Positions 36,922 to 46,095 of a stretch of DNA of 64,000 nucleotides are shown in pieces. The translations under genes and the position numbers were made by a program. The stretch is taken from the NCBI GenBank assembly GCA_002307295.1, contig DBTY01000046.1, positions 62,001-126,000 of the forward strand. The letters are read 5' to 3'. Below the pieces are notes generated by a model. That model saw only the letters and a list, made by a program, of their open reading frames with translations. It ran no database searches and was not told where the DNA came from. This stretch comes from Ignavibacteriales bacterium UBA1304 (GTDB lineage: Bacteria; Bacteroidota; Ignavibacteria; Ignavibacteriales; Ignavibacteriaceae). Every line of letters begins with the position of its first letter. Positions within the stretch are counted from its first letter, which is position 1.

Positions 36922-38026
36922 TTAAAAATTTTGTCCAAACTTTAGGAGGAACGCTTTTATAAAATTATTAAGGTCGCCGTTCATTACGCCCTGCGTGTCA
37001 GAAGTTTCAACATTAGTCCGATGGTCTTTTACCATGTTATAAGGATGAAAAACATAAGACCGAATCTGGCTGCCCCATTCAATTTTCATTTTAGTTTTTT
37101 CAACTTCATTCAGCTCAGCTTCCTGCTTTTCTATTTCAATCTGATATAATTTAGATTTCAGCAGTTTATAAGCGTTCGTTCTGTTCTGTATCTGCGAGCG
37201 TTCGCTCTGGCATGCAGCGACAACGCCTGAAGGAATGTGGGTTATTCTAACGGCTGTTTCAACTTTGTTTACGTTCTGTCCGCCTTTGCCGCCTGAACGA
37301 TAAGTGTCTATTCTTAAGTCAGCGGGATTAATATCAATCTCAATAGTGTCGTCAACTTCGGGAATAACAAAAACTGATGCAAACGACGTGTGTCTCCTTT
37401 TATTTGAATCGAACGGAGATATTCTTACCAATCTATGCACGCCATTTTCAGCTTTAAGATAACCGTAAGCATATTCGCCTTCAACCTGAATAGTAGCGCT
37501 TTTAATTCCGGCTCCATCGCCTTCTAAAATATCTACAATTTTCATGTTGAAATTATTTTGTTCTCCGTAACGAAGATACATACGCATTAGCATTTCAGCC
37601 CAATCCTGCGCCTCTGTGCCTCCGGCGCCTGAATGAATTGTAAGAATGCTGTTTTTATTATCGTCCTTGCCGCTGAGCATATTTTTAAACTCAACGTCTT
37701 CAATTGCGGAGTTCAGTTTAACTAATTCATTATTAACTTCTTCAACAAATGATTCTTCATTTTCGCTTTCAGCAAGTTCAATTAGTTCTTTTAGGATGGT
37801 AGCTTTGTCCTTTGTCTCTTGCCATAAAACAGTCCAGTTTTGAAGGCTCTTTATTTCCTGAAGAATTTTTTGCGCCGATAGCTGATCGTTCCAAAAAGCG
37901 CTGTCTTCTGTTTGAGCCTGCAATTCCTTTATCTTAGCGTCCTTCTCGTCTAATTTAAAGATAACCTCTTAAATTGTTTATTCTTATATCATATTCGCTA
38001 AGCGTTTTCAATTCCTCTTCGTACAT
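36922..38026 (-). CDS. prfB: Peptide chain release factor 2, programmed +1 frameshift
   Basis: RF2 releases peptides at UGA and UAA. The main frame encodes the tripeptide anticodon SPF (203-205) and GGQ (248-250), RF2-specific and at nearly the E. coli positions. The true start is the ATG at 38026 (AGGA upstream): a 23-codon leader ends ..RGYL, then TAA at 37957-37955. Skipping T37957 joins the frames and gives a 367-residue protein, the usual RF2 length. Starting inside the main frame at the TTG of 37923 would lose conserved residues KLDEKDAKIKE. The leader ending RGYL is conserved in RF2 genes. The stop is TAA, not the usual TGA. Confidence 0.95.
37954..37970 (-). promoter_or_regulatory. 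prfB recoding site: internal Shine-Dalgarno, CTT slip codon, TAA
   Basis: Read on the minus strand: GAGGT (37968-37964), TAT, CTT (37960-37958), TAA (37957-37955), A. The 3-base distance from the Shine-Dalgarno-like GAGGT to CTT equals that of the classic site. The P-site codon CTT can re-pair on TTT after a +1 slip. The classic site has TGA followed by C; here it is TAA followed by A. Confidence 0.85.
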
Positions 38027-38321
38027 TTTTTATCCTGTTGTGGTTTATGACTGAATTATTAAATAAGTATATATGCAAGATAACAATTATGAGTCTTATA
38101 ATAAATATTCATATATTAAAGAATACGTTAGCTGACATTTTGAATGAAGACAGTTGTCCCTTATAAATTAGATTCCCGTTTATTTTGGAGCTCAATTTCT
38201 GTATTTTATATTATGCTATTTAACAATTGTAAAAAATATAACTAAAATAGGGACGGATAAAGCTCTTATATATAAGCGGCTTTAATATTATTTTAATGGT
38301 AAAATTAACAAAGCAGGTATT
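38027..38321. other. Intergenic region between divergent prfB and cupin genes
   Basis: 295 AT-rich bases without a credible gene. A possible plus-strand promoter is TTGAAT (38140-38145), 16 bp, TATAAA (38162-38167). The minus-strand prfB promoter must also lie here but is not clear. I see no tRNA, riboswitch or long repeat. Confidence 0.4.
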
Positions 38322-38831
38322 ATGGCTAAAACGGCTGAAGACTATATTGAAAAACTAAAATTAAAAAAACATCCGGAAGGAGGATATTTTTCAGAAGTAT
38401 ATCGTTCCGAAGATAATATAAAAAAAGAGGCTTTGCCGGATGGATTTAGCGGCGAGCGTTCAATATCAACATCTATATACTTTCTGTTAGAAAAAGAAGA
38501 ACTCTCTCATTTTCACAGAATTAAATCTGATGAGCTTTGGCATTTTTATGACGGCGCCTCCGTAACTATTCATATAATAGATGAGCGCGGCGGTTATGAA
38601 AAAAAAATACTTGGCCGGGATATTGAAAACGACGAAAGTTTTCAAATTGTAGCGCCCAAAAATTGCTGGTTTGGAGCCGAGGTAAACGACAAAACTTCAT
38701 ACTCGCTAATTGGCTGCACAGTAGCGCCCGGCTTTGATTTCGATGATTTTGAATTAGCAAAACGGGAAGAGTTACTAAGTCGGTATCCTGAACGAGCGGC
38801 TATTATAACGGCTCTTACCGAAGGCCTGTAA
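38322..38831 (+). CDS. Cupin DUF985 family protein
   Basis: 169 residues, single cupin barrel of the DUF985 type: 'LKKHPEGGYFSEVYRS' near the start, then 'IYFLLEKEELSHFHRIKSDELWHFYDGAS' (partly shown), carrying two His, Glu and a later His for a metal, and 'VAPKNCWFGAEV' with 'GCTVAPGFDFDDFELA' at the end. The family has no firm function; sugar-nucleotide isomerase-like barrels are the nearest fold. It lies 3 bases before the CNNM gene and probably shares its transcript. Confidence 0.88.
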   Translation: MAKTAEDYIEKLKLKKHPEGGYFSEVYRSEDNIKKEALPDGFSGERSISTSIYFLLEKEELSHFHRIKSDELWHFYDGASVTIHIIDERGGYEKKILGRDIENDESFQIVAPKNCWFGAEVNDKTSYSLIGCTVAPGFDFDDFELAKREELLSRYPERAAIITALTEGL

Positions 38832-38834
38832 ATA

Positions 38835-40130
38835 ATGAGCGCTCAAAATGAAATATTGATAATATTAGCTTTGACTTTAGTGAATGGAATTTTAGCGATG
38901 TCAGAAACCGCAATAATTTCAGTAAGCAAAACGCGGCTGCAAAATTTAGTAAAAAAGGGGGATAAAAAAGCTAAGCTTGCTTTAGATCTTGCAAACCATC
39001 CTAATAAGTTTTTATCGGCTACGCAGTTTGGCATTACCCTTATAGGCATATTTGCAGGGGCCTATAGCGGCGTTACCCTGGCTGACTCGCTTGAAGGCGT
39101 ATTAAATTATTACGGTTATTTTGGAAGCTACGGTAAAGAAGTAAGCTTTATCATTGTCGTGGTTTCTATCACATATTTAAACCTAATAATTGGGGAGCTT
39201 GTTCCTAAACGAATTGCGCTCAACAACCCTGTTAAACTTTCGCGCTATGCGGCTACAATTATGAAAACGCTTTCTATAATTGGAATGCCGTTTGTATATT
39301 TTCTAAGCCGCTCGACTGACTTGATAATAAAGCTGATCAGATTGAAGCCTTCAAAAGAACCGACTATTACGGAAGACGAAATTAAAGTGCTTATTGAACA
39401 CGGAACCCGCGAAGGGGTATTCGAATCGTCAGAAAAAAATATGGTTGAGGGAGTTTTGAGTTTGAGCGATTATAAAATTAATGTGCTGATGACTCCCCGC
39501 ACAAAGATTGCATGGCTTGATATAAACGAATCTGTTGATGAAATTTTTAGTACGATCTATGAAACCAAATATTCGCGCTTCCCTCTATGCGACGGTTCGC
39601 TGGATAATGTTTTAGGAATAATAAGAGTTAAAGATATTCTTCCGTTAGACAGGATTACTTCTGCGCAGGAGTTAAAACAATTTCTGATTCAGCCTGTGTA
39701 TGTAGCCGAAAGCGCAAAAGCGTTAAAACTGCTTGAACTGTTTAAGGCGACTAAAAAACATATAGCTTTTATTGTCGACGAATACGGAAGCCTTGTAGGG
39801 CTGTTAACATTGAACGATATAGTTGAAGCGATTGTCGGCGAAATTCCGGCTTATGGGCGTGAAGAAGATCCTTCGATTGTAAAAAGAGAAGACGGATCTT
39901 ATCTGCTTGACGGCATGCTCGCCATCAGTGATTTTAAAGAGTTGTTTCAAATCTCTTTTTTGCCTGATGAAGAGCGAAAAGATTATGACACGCTTGCAGG
40001 TTTTATTATGAAGCGGCTTGGCAGAATTCCATCTACAGGAGAACATTTTATTTGGGATACATACTATTTTGAAGTAGTGGATATGGACGGCCGTAGGATT
40101 GATAAAGTCCTTACCAAGCAATTAAAATAA
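38835..40130 (+). CDS. Hemolysin-C/CNNM family membrane protein with CBS pair
   Basis: 431 residues. N-terminal CNNM transmembrane domain (about 1-190: 'SETAIISVSKTRLQNLVKKG', 'FGITLIGIFAGAYSG', 'LIIGELVPKRIALNNP'), a CBS pair (about 210-330: 'VLMTPRTKIAWLDI', 'IAFIVDEYGSLVGLLTLNDI') and a C-terminal CorC/HlyC transporter-associated domain. These proteins are inner-membrane Mg2+/Co2+ transport or efflux proteins; the hemolysin name is historical. The CBS pair probably senses ATP-Mg. Confidence 0.93.
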   Translation: MSAQNEILIILALTLVNGILAMSETAIISVSKTRLQNLVKKGDKKAKLALDLANHPNKFLSATQFGITLIGIFAGAYSGVTLADSLEGVLNYYGYFGSYGKEVSFIIVVVSITYLNLIIGELVPKRIALNNPVKLSRYAATIMKTLSIIGMPFVYFLSRSTDLIIKLIRLKPSKEPTITEDEIKVLIEHGTREGVFESSEKNMVEGVLSLSDYKINVLMTPRTKIAWLDINESVDEIFSTIYETKYSRFPLCDGSLDNVLGIIRVKDILPLDRITSAQELKQFLIQPVYVAESAKALKLLELFKATKKHIAFIVDEYGSLVGLLTLNDIVEAIVGEIPAYGREEDPSIVKREDGSYLLDGMLAISDFKELFQISFLPDEERKDYDTLAGFIMKRLGRIPSTGEHFIWDTYYFEVVDMDGRRIDKVLTKQLK

Positions 40131-40147
40131 CATGTTATGATATATTA

Positions 40148-41869
40148 TCACTGCTGGTTTTCGTCCGGTTTAAATAAATATCTTTTTACTTTTTGCGTAG
40201 TAGTCTTTTCAAATTCGCGCTCGCGAATATAGAATTTTTTAATCTGTTTGTAGGACGAAAGCTGGCTGTTAGTTTTCTTAACTTCTTCAGCTATAATCTG
40301 ATTGATTAATTCATTTGTGATTTTTACTTTTTTTGCTTCAGAATACTCAATAAAAGTTTCAGCGTCTACTACAATCTGGGCTGCAATGATCTCATCCTGT
40401 TTTGGATCTTTTTCGCCGTAAACAATGGTTTCCAAAACATATGGACTTTTAATAAGCATATCTTCAATTTCTTCAGGAAAAACATTTTTGCCGTTCTTGG
40501 CAATGATAACATTTTTCTTTCTGCCGCTGACATGTAAAAATCCTTCATCGTCAAAATAACCAATGTCTCCGGTCTTAAACCATCCGTCTTCAAAGGCCTC
40601 TTTAGTCATCTGTTCATTGTTGTAGTAGCCTATCATCACATTTTTGCCTTTGGCAAATATTTCGCCTACGCCTTCGGCGTCCGGTTTATTAATAACTATT
40701 TCTACATTTGGCAAAGGAAAACCGGCGGCGTTATCTTTAAAATTATCGAACTGATTTAGAGCGATAATTGGTGAAGTTTCAGTTAAGCCGTAGCCCTGCC
40801 TGAAATTAAATCCAAGTTCGCGTAAACCCTTTGCTACTTCCGGATCCGGAGCTGCTCCGCCTGCAATAAAGGCTCTAATGCTTCCGCCAAATTTATTATG
40901 CAGTTCTTTGAAAATAGTTTTCTTAAAATTTTTCCATCCAAAAAGTTCAAACACATTGCTGGCTTTTATCAGTGGAGGAATAATCAACGACTTTACTTTG
41001 TCTTCCTTTATTGTTTTGTAGACGCGCTTGAACATTTTGTCGAACAATAAAGGAACTCCTAACATCATAGTTGCCTGAACATTTTGAAGATCGTCAGTTA
41101 TAGTCCGTAACGAGCGTGCATAGAAAACGCTTGAACCCGCATAAATAGGGCACAGAAACCCGCAAGTGCATTCGTATGTATGATGAATGGGAAGTACTGA
41201 AAGGAATCTATCTTCCGGCGTAATTAAAAACATCGAAACCATGCTCACTAAGTTAGCCGAAATATTAGCCTGGCTAAGCATAACGCCTTTTGCTCTGCCG
41301 AGCGAGCCGGATGTGAAAATAATTTCTGCTAATTCGTCAGGCTTTATTTTTGGAAGCTTTTTAATTGCGCGTTCTTCATTATTTTTTATCAATTCCGGCA
41401 TGGAGAAAAAACCGTCAGTTTTTTCTTTCAAATCCATGCTTATATAGTATTTTAATTTTTTTAATACTGAGGCTTTTTCCCGAAGAGTCGATTCCAGTTG
41501 TTCGGAAAATATAATCGCTTCGGAATCGGATTCATATATGATATTTAATATCTCATTCAAATGAAGATTCTTATCTATAGGGACTACGACTAAATTGAAA
41601 CACATACATGTAAGGTAGCTGATGCACCATTGAACGCGATTTTCGCTTATAACGGCTACATGCGTCTTTTCTTTAAGGCCAAGTTTGCTTAAGGCGTTTC
41701 CAAATTTCAAAACGGCGCTAAGTAGCTGATTGTATGTTAACGTATTTATCGGAGTATTGCTCAAATCGGTTAAAGCAGATCTGGAACCGAACTTTTCTGC
41801 GGATTTTAACAACATATCCTGTATAGATGATATTTGCGGCACAACGTTATATTTTAACTGTTTCTTCAT
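40148..41869 (-). CDS. AMP-forming long-chain acyl-CoA synthetase
   Basis: 573 residues of the ANL superfamily. The ATP loop is 'FTSGSLGRAKGVMLSQ'; then 'YGLTETSP' , 'GWFKTGDIGYFDDEGFLHVSGRKK' in part, with the C-terminal lysine domain reaching 'QKVKRYLF'. It activates fatty acids as acyl-adenylates and acyl-CoA. Among its relatives it is nearest to FadD/AAS-type ligases; a specific chain length cannot be read. It is a single gene, convergent with the CNNM gene. Confidence 0.92.
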   Translation of the reverse strand: MKKQLKYNVVPQISSIQDMLLKSAEKFGSRSALTDLSNTPINTLTYNQLLSAVLKFGNALSKLGLKEKTHVAVISENRVQWCISYLTCMCFNLVVVPIDKNLHLNEILNIIYESDSEAIIFSEQLESTLREKASVLKKLKYYISMDLKEKTDGFFSMPELIKNNEERAIKKLPKIKPDELAEIIFTSGSLGRAKGVMLSQANISANLVSMVSMFLITPEDRFLSVLPIHHTYECTCGFLCPIYAGSSVFYARSLRTITDDLQNVQATMMLGVPLLFDKMFKRVYKTIKEDKVKSLIIPPLIKASNVFELFGWKNFKKTIFKELHNKFGGSIRAFIAGGAAPDPEVAKGLRELGFNFRQGYGLTETSPIIALNQFDNFKDNAAGFPLPNVEIVINKPDAEGVGEIFAKGKNVMIGYYNNEQMTKEAFEDGWFKTGDIGYFDDEGFLHVSGRKKNVIIAKNGKNVFPEEIEDMLIKSPYVLETIVYGEKDPKQDEIIAAQIVVDAETFIEYSEAKKVKITNELINQIIAEEVKKTNSQLSSYKQIKKFYIREREFEKTTTQKVKRYLFKPDENQQ

Positions 41870-41979
41870 TTGGATTTTTATATATAATTAAAAAAATTAA
41901 ATTACATCTATAAAAATTAAGAAACTTATTATTCTAAAGAAAATATAATTTTATTTAAAATATATGTTAAGGGCGATAA

Positions 41980-42462
41980 ATGAAAAAAATAACATTATTT
42001 GTGTTAGCTCTGTTTTTATTGGGCGTAAGCGCGTCGTATTCGCAAAATAAAGACAGCTCAGGAACAAAATCAGCAGGCAGGTTTGACGTTACGCGCGATC
42101 CGGAATCTGATCTTGCAAAAGCGATTAATGAAGCCAGGCATAGCAATAAAAAAATATTGATAGATGTTGGCGGCGAATGGTGCATATGGTGCCGTAAACT
42201 TGATAAATTTTTTGAAGAAAACAGCGATGCAGCAAAATATATGCATAAACATTTTGTTGTTATGAAAGTTAATTACAGTAAAGAAAATAAAAATGAAAAG
42301 TTCCTTTCTAAATATCCCAAAATAACGGGCTACCCGCATATATTTATTTTGGATAAAAAAGGCGCGTTATTAAAATCGAAAGATACAGGCGAACTGGAAT
42401 CCGGCGATCATCATGACAAAGGGAAAGTATTGGCTTTTTTAAAAGAATGGGCGAAAAAATAA
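41980..42462 (+). CDS. Exported thioredoxin-fold protein
   Basis: 160 residues. Signal peptide ending '..VSASYSQ', then a thioredoxin_7-type fold with the redox motif WCIWC (Cys-68, Cys-71) and a conserved cis-Pro region 'ITGYPHIFILD'. It should act as a disulfide reductase or isomerase in the periplasm or at the outer membrane. No partner such as DsbD is visible in this window. It lies 32 bases before pepF on the same strand. Confidence 0.87.
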   Translation: MKKITLFVLALFLLGVSASYSQNKDSSGTKSAGRFDVTRDPESDLAKAINEARHSNKKILIDVGGEWCIWCRKLDKFFEENSDAAKYMHKHFVVMKVNYSKENKNEKFLSKYPKITGYPHIFILDKKGALLKSKDTGELESGDHHDKGKVLAFLKEWAKK

Positions 42463-42494
42463 TTTATTGAAATTTATTATTGTTTGGAGAATTG

Positions 42495-44345
42495 ATGTAT
42501 ACTGAAAATAGACTTAAAAATTTTTATGAACCTGAACCTAACCTGGCTAATGGCGGAAAGCTGCCTGCAAGAGACCAGATAGAAGAAAAATATAAATGGA
42601 ATTTGAAGGATATTTATTCCGATGAAAAGCTCTGGAATGAAGATTTTATCTGGGTTGAAAAGAAAAGCTCGGAATATAAAAAATATGAAGGGACGCTTAG
42701 TAAATCTTCGGAGGCTTTGCATGATTGCTTAAAGTTTGACGATGAGGTGGGCATTAAGTTAGAAAGGCTTTGCCTCTACGCGTCGCTTTCAAAAGACCTT
42801 GATCTTAAAAATACAAAACAGATGGAACTTGACGGAAAAATAAAAATTCTTTATACAAAAGTAATGGCGGCGAACTCGTTTATTCGTCCGGAAATACTTG
42901 CTATTACGCGCGAAGGCATTTCTAAAATGTATGCTGATAAGCCGGAATTAAAATTATACGAACATTATTTTGACGATTTATTCAGAGCGGCCGAGCATAC
43001 GCTAAGCAAAGAACAGGAAGAAATATTAGCGCTCGCTTCGGAAGTGAGAGACGTGCCATATAATGTTTTCAGTCTGTTAACAAACGCCGATATGAAGTTT
43101 CCTGCGGCAAAAGACGCAGGAAATAATGATTATGAAGTTTCACATGCAAGGTTTTATTCGGCATTGTATACGCCTGATAGAAAATTTAGAGAAGAGGTTT
43201 ATAAAAATTACTATTCTTCATTCATGAATTTTTCAAATACATTTGCCGCGTTGTTAAATGGAGCCCTAAAATCTAATATTTTTAATGCTCGCGCAAGAAA
43301 ATTTAATTCGGCTCGCGAAGCGGCTCTTTCAAATAACAATATTCCTGTAGCTGTTTATGATAATCTTGTAAATGCAGTGAACGGTAATTTTGCCCCAATG
43401 CATAGATGGACTACTCTAAAAAAGAAAATGCTTAAACTTAAAGAACTGCATCCTTATGATAGCTATGTCAGTTTGTTCTCATTCAACCCGGAATACAAAT
43501 TTGAAAAAGGAAAAAAAATAGTTTTAGATTCATTGGAATGTATGGGAAAAGACTATTGCAGCTCTATTCAATCAGCTTTTGATAATAGATGGCTTGACGT
43601 ATATGAAACCCCGAATAAAAGAAGCGGAGCGTATTCGTCCGGCACAACCTTTGGAGTGCATCCGTATGTGCTGTTAAACTGGACTGATCTGCTGAACGAC
43701 GTTTTTACTTTAACGCATGAAATTGGTCATAATATGCATTCGTATTACACGGGCTTAAATCAGCCGTATGTATATGCAAACTATTCAATCTTTCTTGCTG
43801 AAATAGCGTCTACGTTTAACGAATCGCTTTTATTAGATCATCTTATTAATACGGCAAGCTCTAGTTATGTAAAACTTGCTTTGCTTGAAAAATATCTGAA
43901 TAATATCACTACTACATTTTACCGCCAGACAATGTTTGCTGAGTTTGAGCAGGAGGTTTACAAAAAAGCTGAAAACGGCGAAGGACTTACTCCGGAATCG
44001 TTTTCTAATTTGTACCGTGACCTCTATCAAAAATACTGGGGAAACGAAATGATAGTAGATAAAGAGGAAGAGTATACGTGGGCGAGAATTCCGCATTTTT
44101 ATTATAATTATTATGTGTATCAGTACGCTACTGGTTTTGCGGCTTCAGAAGCTCTTGTCCAGAAAATTAAAAATGAAGGAAGTTCGGCTGTAGAGAAATA
44201 TCTTGAATTTCTGAAATCAGGAAGTTCCGACTACTCTATCAATATCTTAAAAAGAACCGGAGTCGATATGACTACTACAGAGCCGTTTACCGCCGTTATT
44301 ACGAAGATGAACTATTGTTTAGATCAAATGGAAGAATTATTATAA
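42495..44345 (+). CDS. pepF: Oligoendopeptidase F (M3 metallopeptidase)
   Basis: About 616 residues from ATG 42495 (GGAG at good spacing); a TTG at 42480 would add five residues. The zinc motif is HEIGH (His-408), with 'SIFLAEIASTFNE' supplying the third ligand, followed by 'YQYATGFAAS'. It cleaves oligopeptides of roughly 7-17 residues in the cytosol. It joins PepD, the M29-like enzyme and OPT as the fourth peptide-utilisation gene in this window. Confidence 0.93.
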   Translation: MYTENRLKNFYEPEPNLANGGKLPARDQIEEKYKWNLKDIYSDEKLWNEDFIWVEKKSSEYKKYEGTLSKSSEALHDCLKFDDEVGIKLERLCLYASLSKDLDLKNTKQMELDGKIKILYTKVMAANSFIRPEILAITREGISKMYADKPELKLYEHYFDDLFRAAEHTLSKEQEEILALASEVRDVPYNVFSLLTNADMKFPAAKDAGNNDYEVSHARFYSALYTPDRKFREEVYKNYYSSFMNFSNTFAALLNGALKSNIFNARARKFNSAREAALSNNNIPVAVYDNLVNAVNGNFAPMHRWTTLKKKMLKLKELHPYDSYVSLFSFNPEYKFEKGKKIVLDSLECMGKDYCSSIQSAFDNRWLDVYETPNKRSGAYSSGTTFGVHPYVLLNWTDLLNDVFTLTHEIGHNMHSYYTGLNQPYVYANYSIFLAEIASTFNESLLLDHLINTASSSYVKLALLEKYLNNITTTFYRQTMFAEFEQEVYKKAENGEGLTPESFSNLYRDLYQKYWGNEMIVDKEEEYTWARIPHFYYNYYVYQYATGFAASEALVQKIKNEGSSAVEKYLEFLKSGSSDYSINILKRTGVDMTTTEPFTAVITKMNYCLDQMEELL

Positions 44346-44366
44346 AAGTAAAAAGAGGCTAATACG

Positions 44367-45383
44367 ATGCGAGTCTACACAAAAAAAGAATTAAATGAAT
44401 ACAACCAATCGCTTACTTATGACGATGTAAGCCTTATTCCAACAGAAGTCTCAAGGATAAGATCGCGCACAGAAGCGGTTACAAATTGTTCTTTCCTGGG
44501 TTTGGATCTTTCTTTGCCGGTACTTTCGAGCCCAATGGATACGGTTACTGGTTTTAAGATGGCAAAAGAATTAACTGATCTTGGGTGTCTTGGAATACTT
44601 AACAGATTTGATTCTTCGCTTGACGAAGTGATAAATAGCGGAGAAAATAAAAACCAGATAAGAGGCGTTTCGATAGCTCTTACAACTGGAGACGATATAA
44701 TTGAAAAACTTGCCGAGCAAAATTATGTTATCTGTATTGATACCGCAAACGCAAATAATAAAGCGGTATTAGACAAAACAGAATATGTCAAAAAGAAATA
44801 CGGAGTAAAAATTATTGTCGGCAACGTGGCGCATGGCTCAACGTTACAGCTGCTTGAAAACGCAGGCGCAGACGCCGTAAGAGTGGGCATAGGAAGCGGA
44901 AGCGTTTGTACTACTTCTATTCAGACAGGCATCGGGTTGGGGCAGGTTTCTTCTTTGTTGGACGTTTTATTTGCGCGAAATTCAAATAATCTAAATATAA
45001 AAGTAATTGCCGACGGAGGTATAAAAAGTCCAGGCGACGTAGCGAAAGCAATATCGCTGGGCGCAGACGCCGTTATGCTTGGAAGAATGCTTTCAGGCAC
45101 AAAAGAAACTCCTGGCGAAGTAATTAAATATAACGGTCAGCTTTGGAAAAAGTATCGCGGTTCGGCCTCATTTGGAGTAAAAATGAAGAATGAGTTTATT
45201 GAAGGCGAAGAGACTATGGTGGCTTACAAAGGAACTGTTAAGAATGTTATAGACAGCATTTCAGACGGACTTCGCAGCGCTATGAGCTACATGAACTGTT
45301 TTAATCTAGACGAGCTAAGAAAAACTGAAACTTATACTGTGCTAAGCAATAGTTCATTTTTAGAAAGACTGCCAAAAATTTAA
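44367..45383 (+). CDS. IMP dehydrogenase / GMP reductase family protein without CBS domains
   Basis: 338 residues, one TIM-barrel domain. 'LTYDDVSLIPTEVS' opens it, 'PVLSSPMDTVT' and 'IIVGNVAHG' follow, and the catalytic loop 'GIGSGSVCTTSIQTG' has Cys-181. The usual loop is GIGPGS; here Pro is Ser. The CBS pair of normal IMPDH is absent. After the 'KKYRGSASFGVKMK' stretch the flap is short: the Arg-Tyr dyad of IMPDH and the full EYRAxEGK pattern of GMP reductase are missing; only 'EFIEGEE' remains. It might be either activity or a divergent relative. Convergent with the P-loop gene below. Confidence 0.75.
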   Translation: MRVYTKKELNEYNQSLTYDDVSLIPTEVSRIRSRTEAVTNCSFLGLDLSLPVLSSPMDTVTGFKMAKELTDLGCLGILNRFDSSLDEVINSGENKNQIRGVSIALTTGDDIIEKLAEQNYVICIDTANANNKAVLDKTEYVKKKYGVKIIVGNVAHGSTLQLLENAGADAVRVGIGSGSVCTTSIQTGIGLGQVSSLLDVLFARNSNNLNIKVIADGGIKSPGDVAKAISLGADAVMLGRMLSGTKETPGEVIKYNGQLWKKYRGSASFGVKMKNEFIEGEETMVAYKGTVKNVIDSISDGLRSAMSYMNCFNLDELRKTETYTVLSNSSFLERLPKI

Positions 45384-45398
45384 AACGGAGCTTTAGTT

Positions 45399-46028
45399 TT
45401 ATTTGGCATAAAGTCCGCCAGTTTCAGTTAGCCAATCGGCAATGTTTTCTAATGCGGCAGGGATGTTATTATCGGAAATATCAATTTTAAGCTTTGGCAG
45501 AATGGATTCGTCAACTAATCTGCCAAGCGTTTCCTGCTCGCGGTAGAAAGCGTCTATATCGTCATATTGCGAAGGGTTGCCTGATACTTTTAGTCTCTCT
45601 TCCCGCGCTTCTTTAAAAGAATCTCTGTTGCGGTAAACGAATACTAAATGAAAACCGACTTCCTTTAACCGTTGTTCTAACCAATTAAAATCATACTCTT
45701 TTCCATATTTTTGGAGCTGGAACATTTTTGTTGAAAGATGAAAGCGGTCTATTATCCATGAATAGTATCTTTGTAATTCAAATAATCTCGCCCACGTAGC
45801 ATACGTTTCCATGGCCTGGTTTTCTTCCTGCGGTTCAAAATTAATAAGACCGCGACCCCATGGAAAATTAGTAAATGCGCACCACTCGGCGGAAATAATA
45901 GGGGAGTGATATCTGTATTTTCTGGGACCTACAATTCTTGGATGCTGGTTCAATTCAAATGCAATTTCAGTTTTAAAGGTAAGTCTGGTCCCTTCCAGAA
46001 TAATTTTAGGACAAAGTTTTTGAGACAT
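45399..46028 (-). CDS. P-loop nucleoside/nucleotide kinase-like protein, altered Walker A
   Basis: 209 residues resembling thymidylate/deoxynucleoside kinases: a first strand then 'LEGTRLTFKT' (13-20), 'WIIDRFHLS' (Asp-94, Arg-95) like the DR(Y/F)xxS motif, and a late 'FVYRNRDSFKEAREER' like the LID region. In the Walker A motif GxxxxGKT the second Gly is Phe-18, which may weaken or remove ATP binding. No signal peptide. The specific substrate is unknown and catalytic activity is uncertain. It is transcribed away from fabF after a terminator and towards the IMPDH/GMPR-like gene. Confidence 0.5.
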   Translation of the reverse strand: MSQKLCPKIILEGTRLTFKTEIAFELNQHPRIVGPRKYRYHSPIISAEWCAFTNFPWGRGLINFEPQEENQAMETYATWARLFELQRYYSWIIDRFHLSTKMFQLQKYGKEYDFNWLEQRLKEVGFHLVFVYRNRDSFKEAREERLKVSGNPSQYDDIDAFYREQETLGRLVDESILPKLKIDISDNNIPAALENIADWLTETGGLYAK

Positions 46029-46048
46029 GAAATATGCTCCTTAAAATA

Positions 46049-46079
46049 AAAGCGGCGTTTTATAAAAAGACGCCGCTTT
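46049..46079 (-). terminator. Terminator after fabF (minus strand)
   Basis: A perfect 10-bp stem, AAAGCGGCGT (46049-46058) with ACGCCGCTTT (46070-46079), around an 11-base loop. On the minus strand it is followed by a T-rich tract (TATTTTAA). It lies between the fabF stop and the P-loop gene start. Confidence 0.8.
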
Positions 46080-46095
46080 AAGTTTTTAATGCAAA

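Noticed and set aside
37646..37843. Ser/Leu-rich open frame opposite prfB, and many similar long antisense frames
   Set aside because: Shadows of real genes: they lie fully inside well-supported coding regions, without ribosome-binding sites or recognisable domains.
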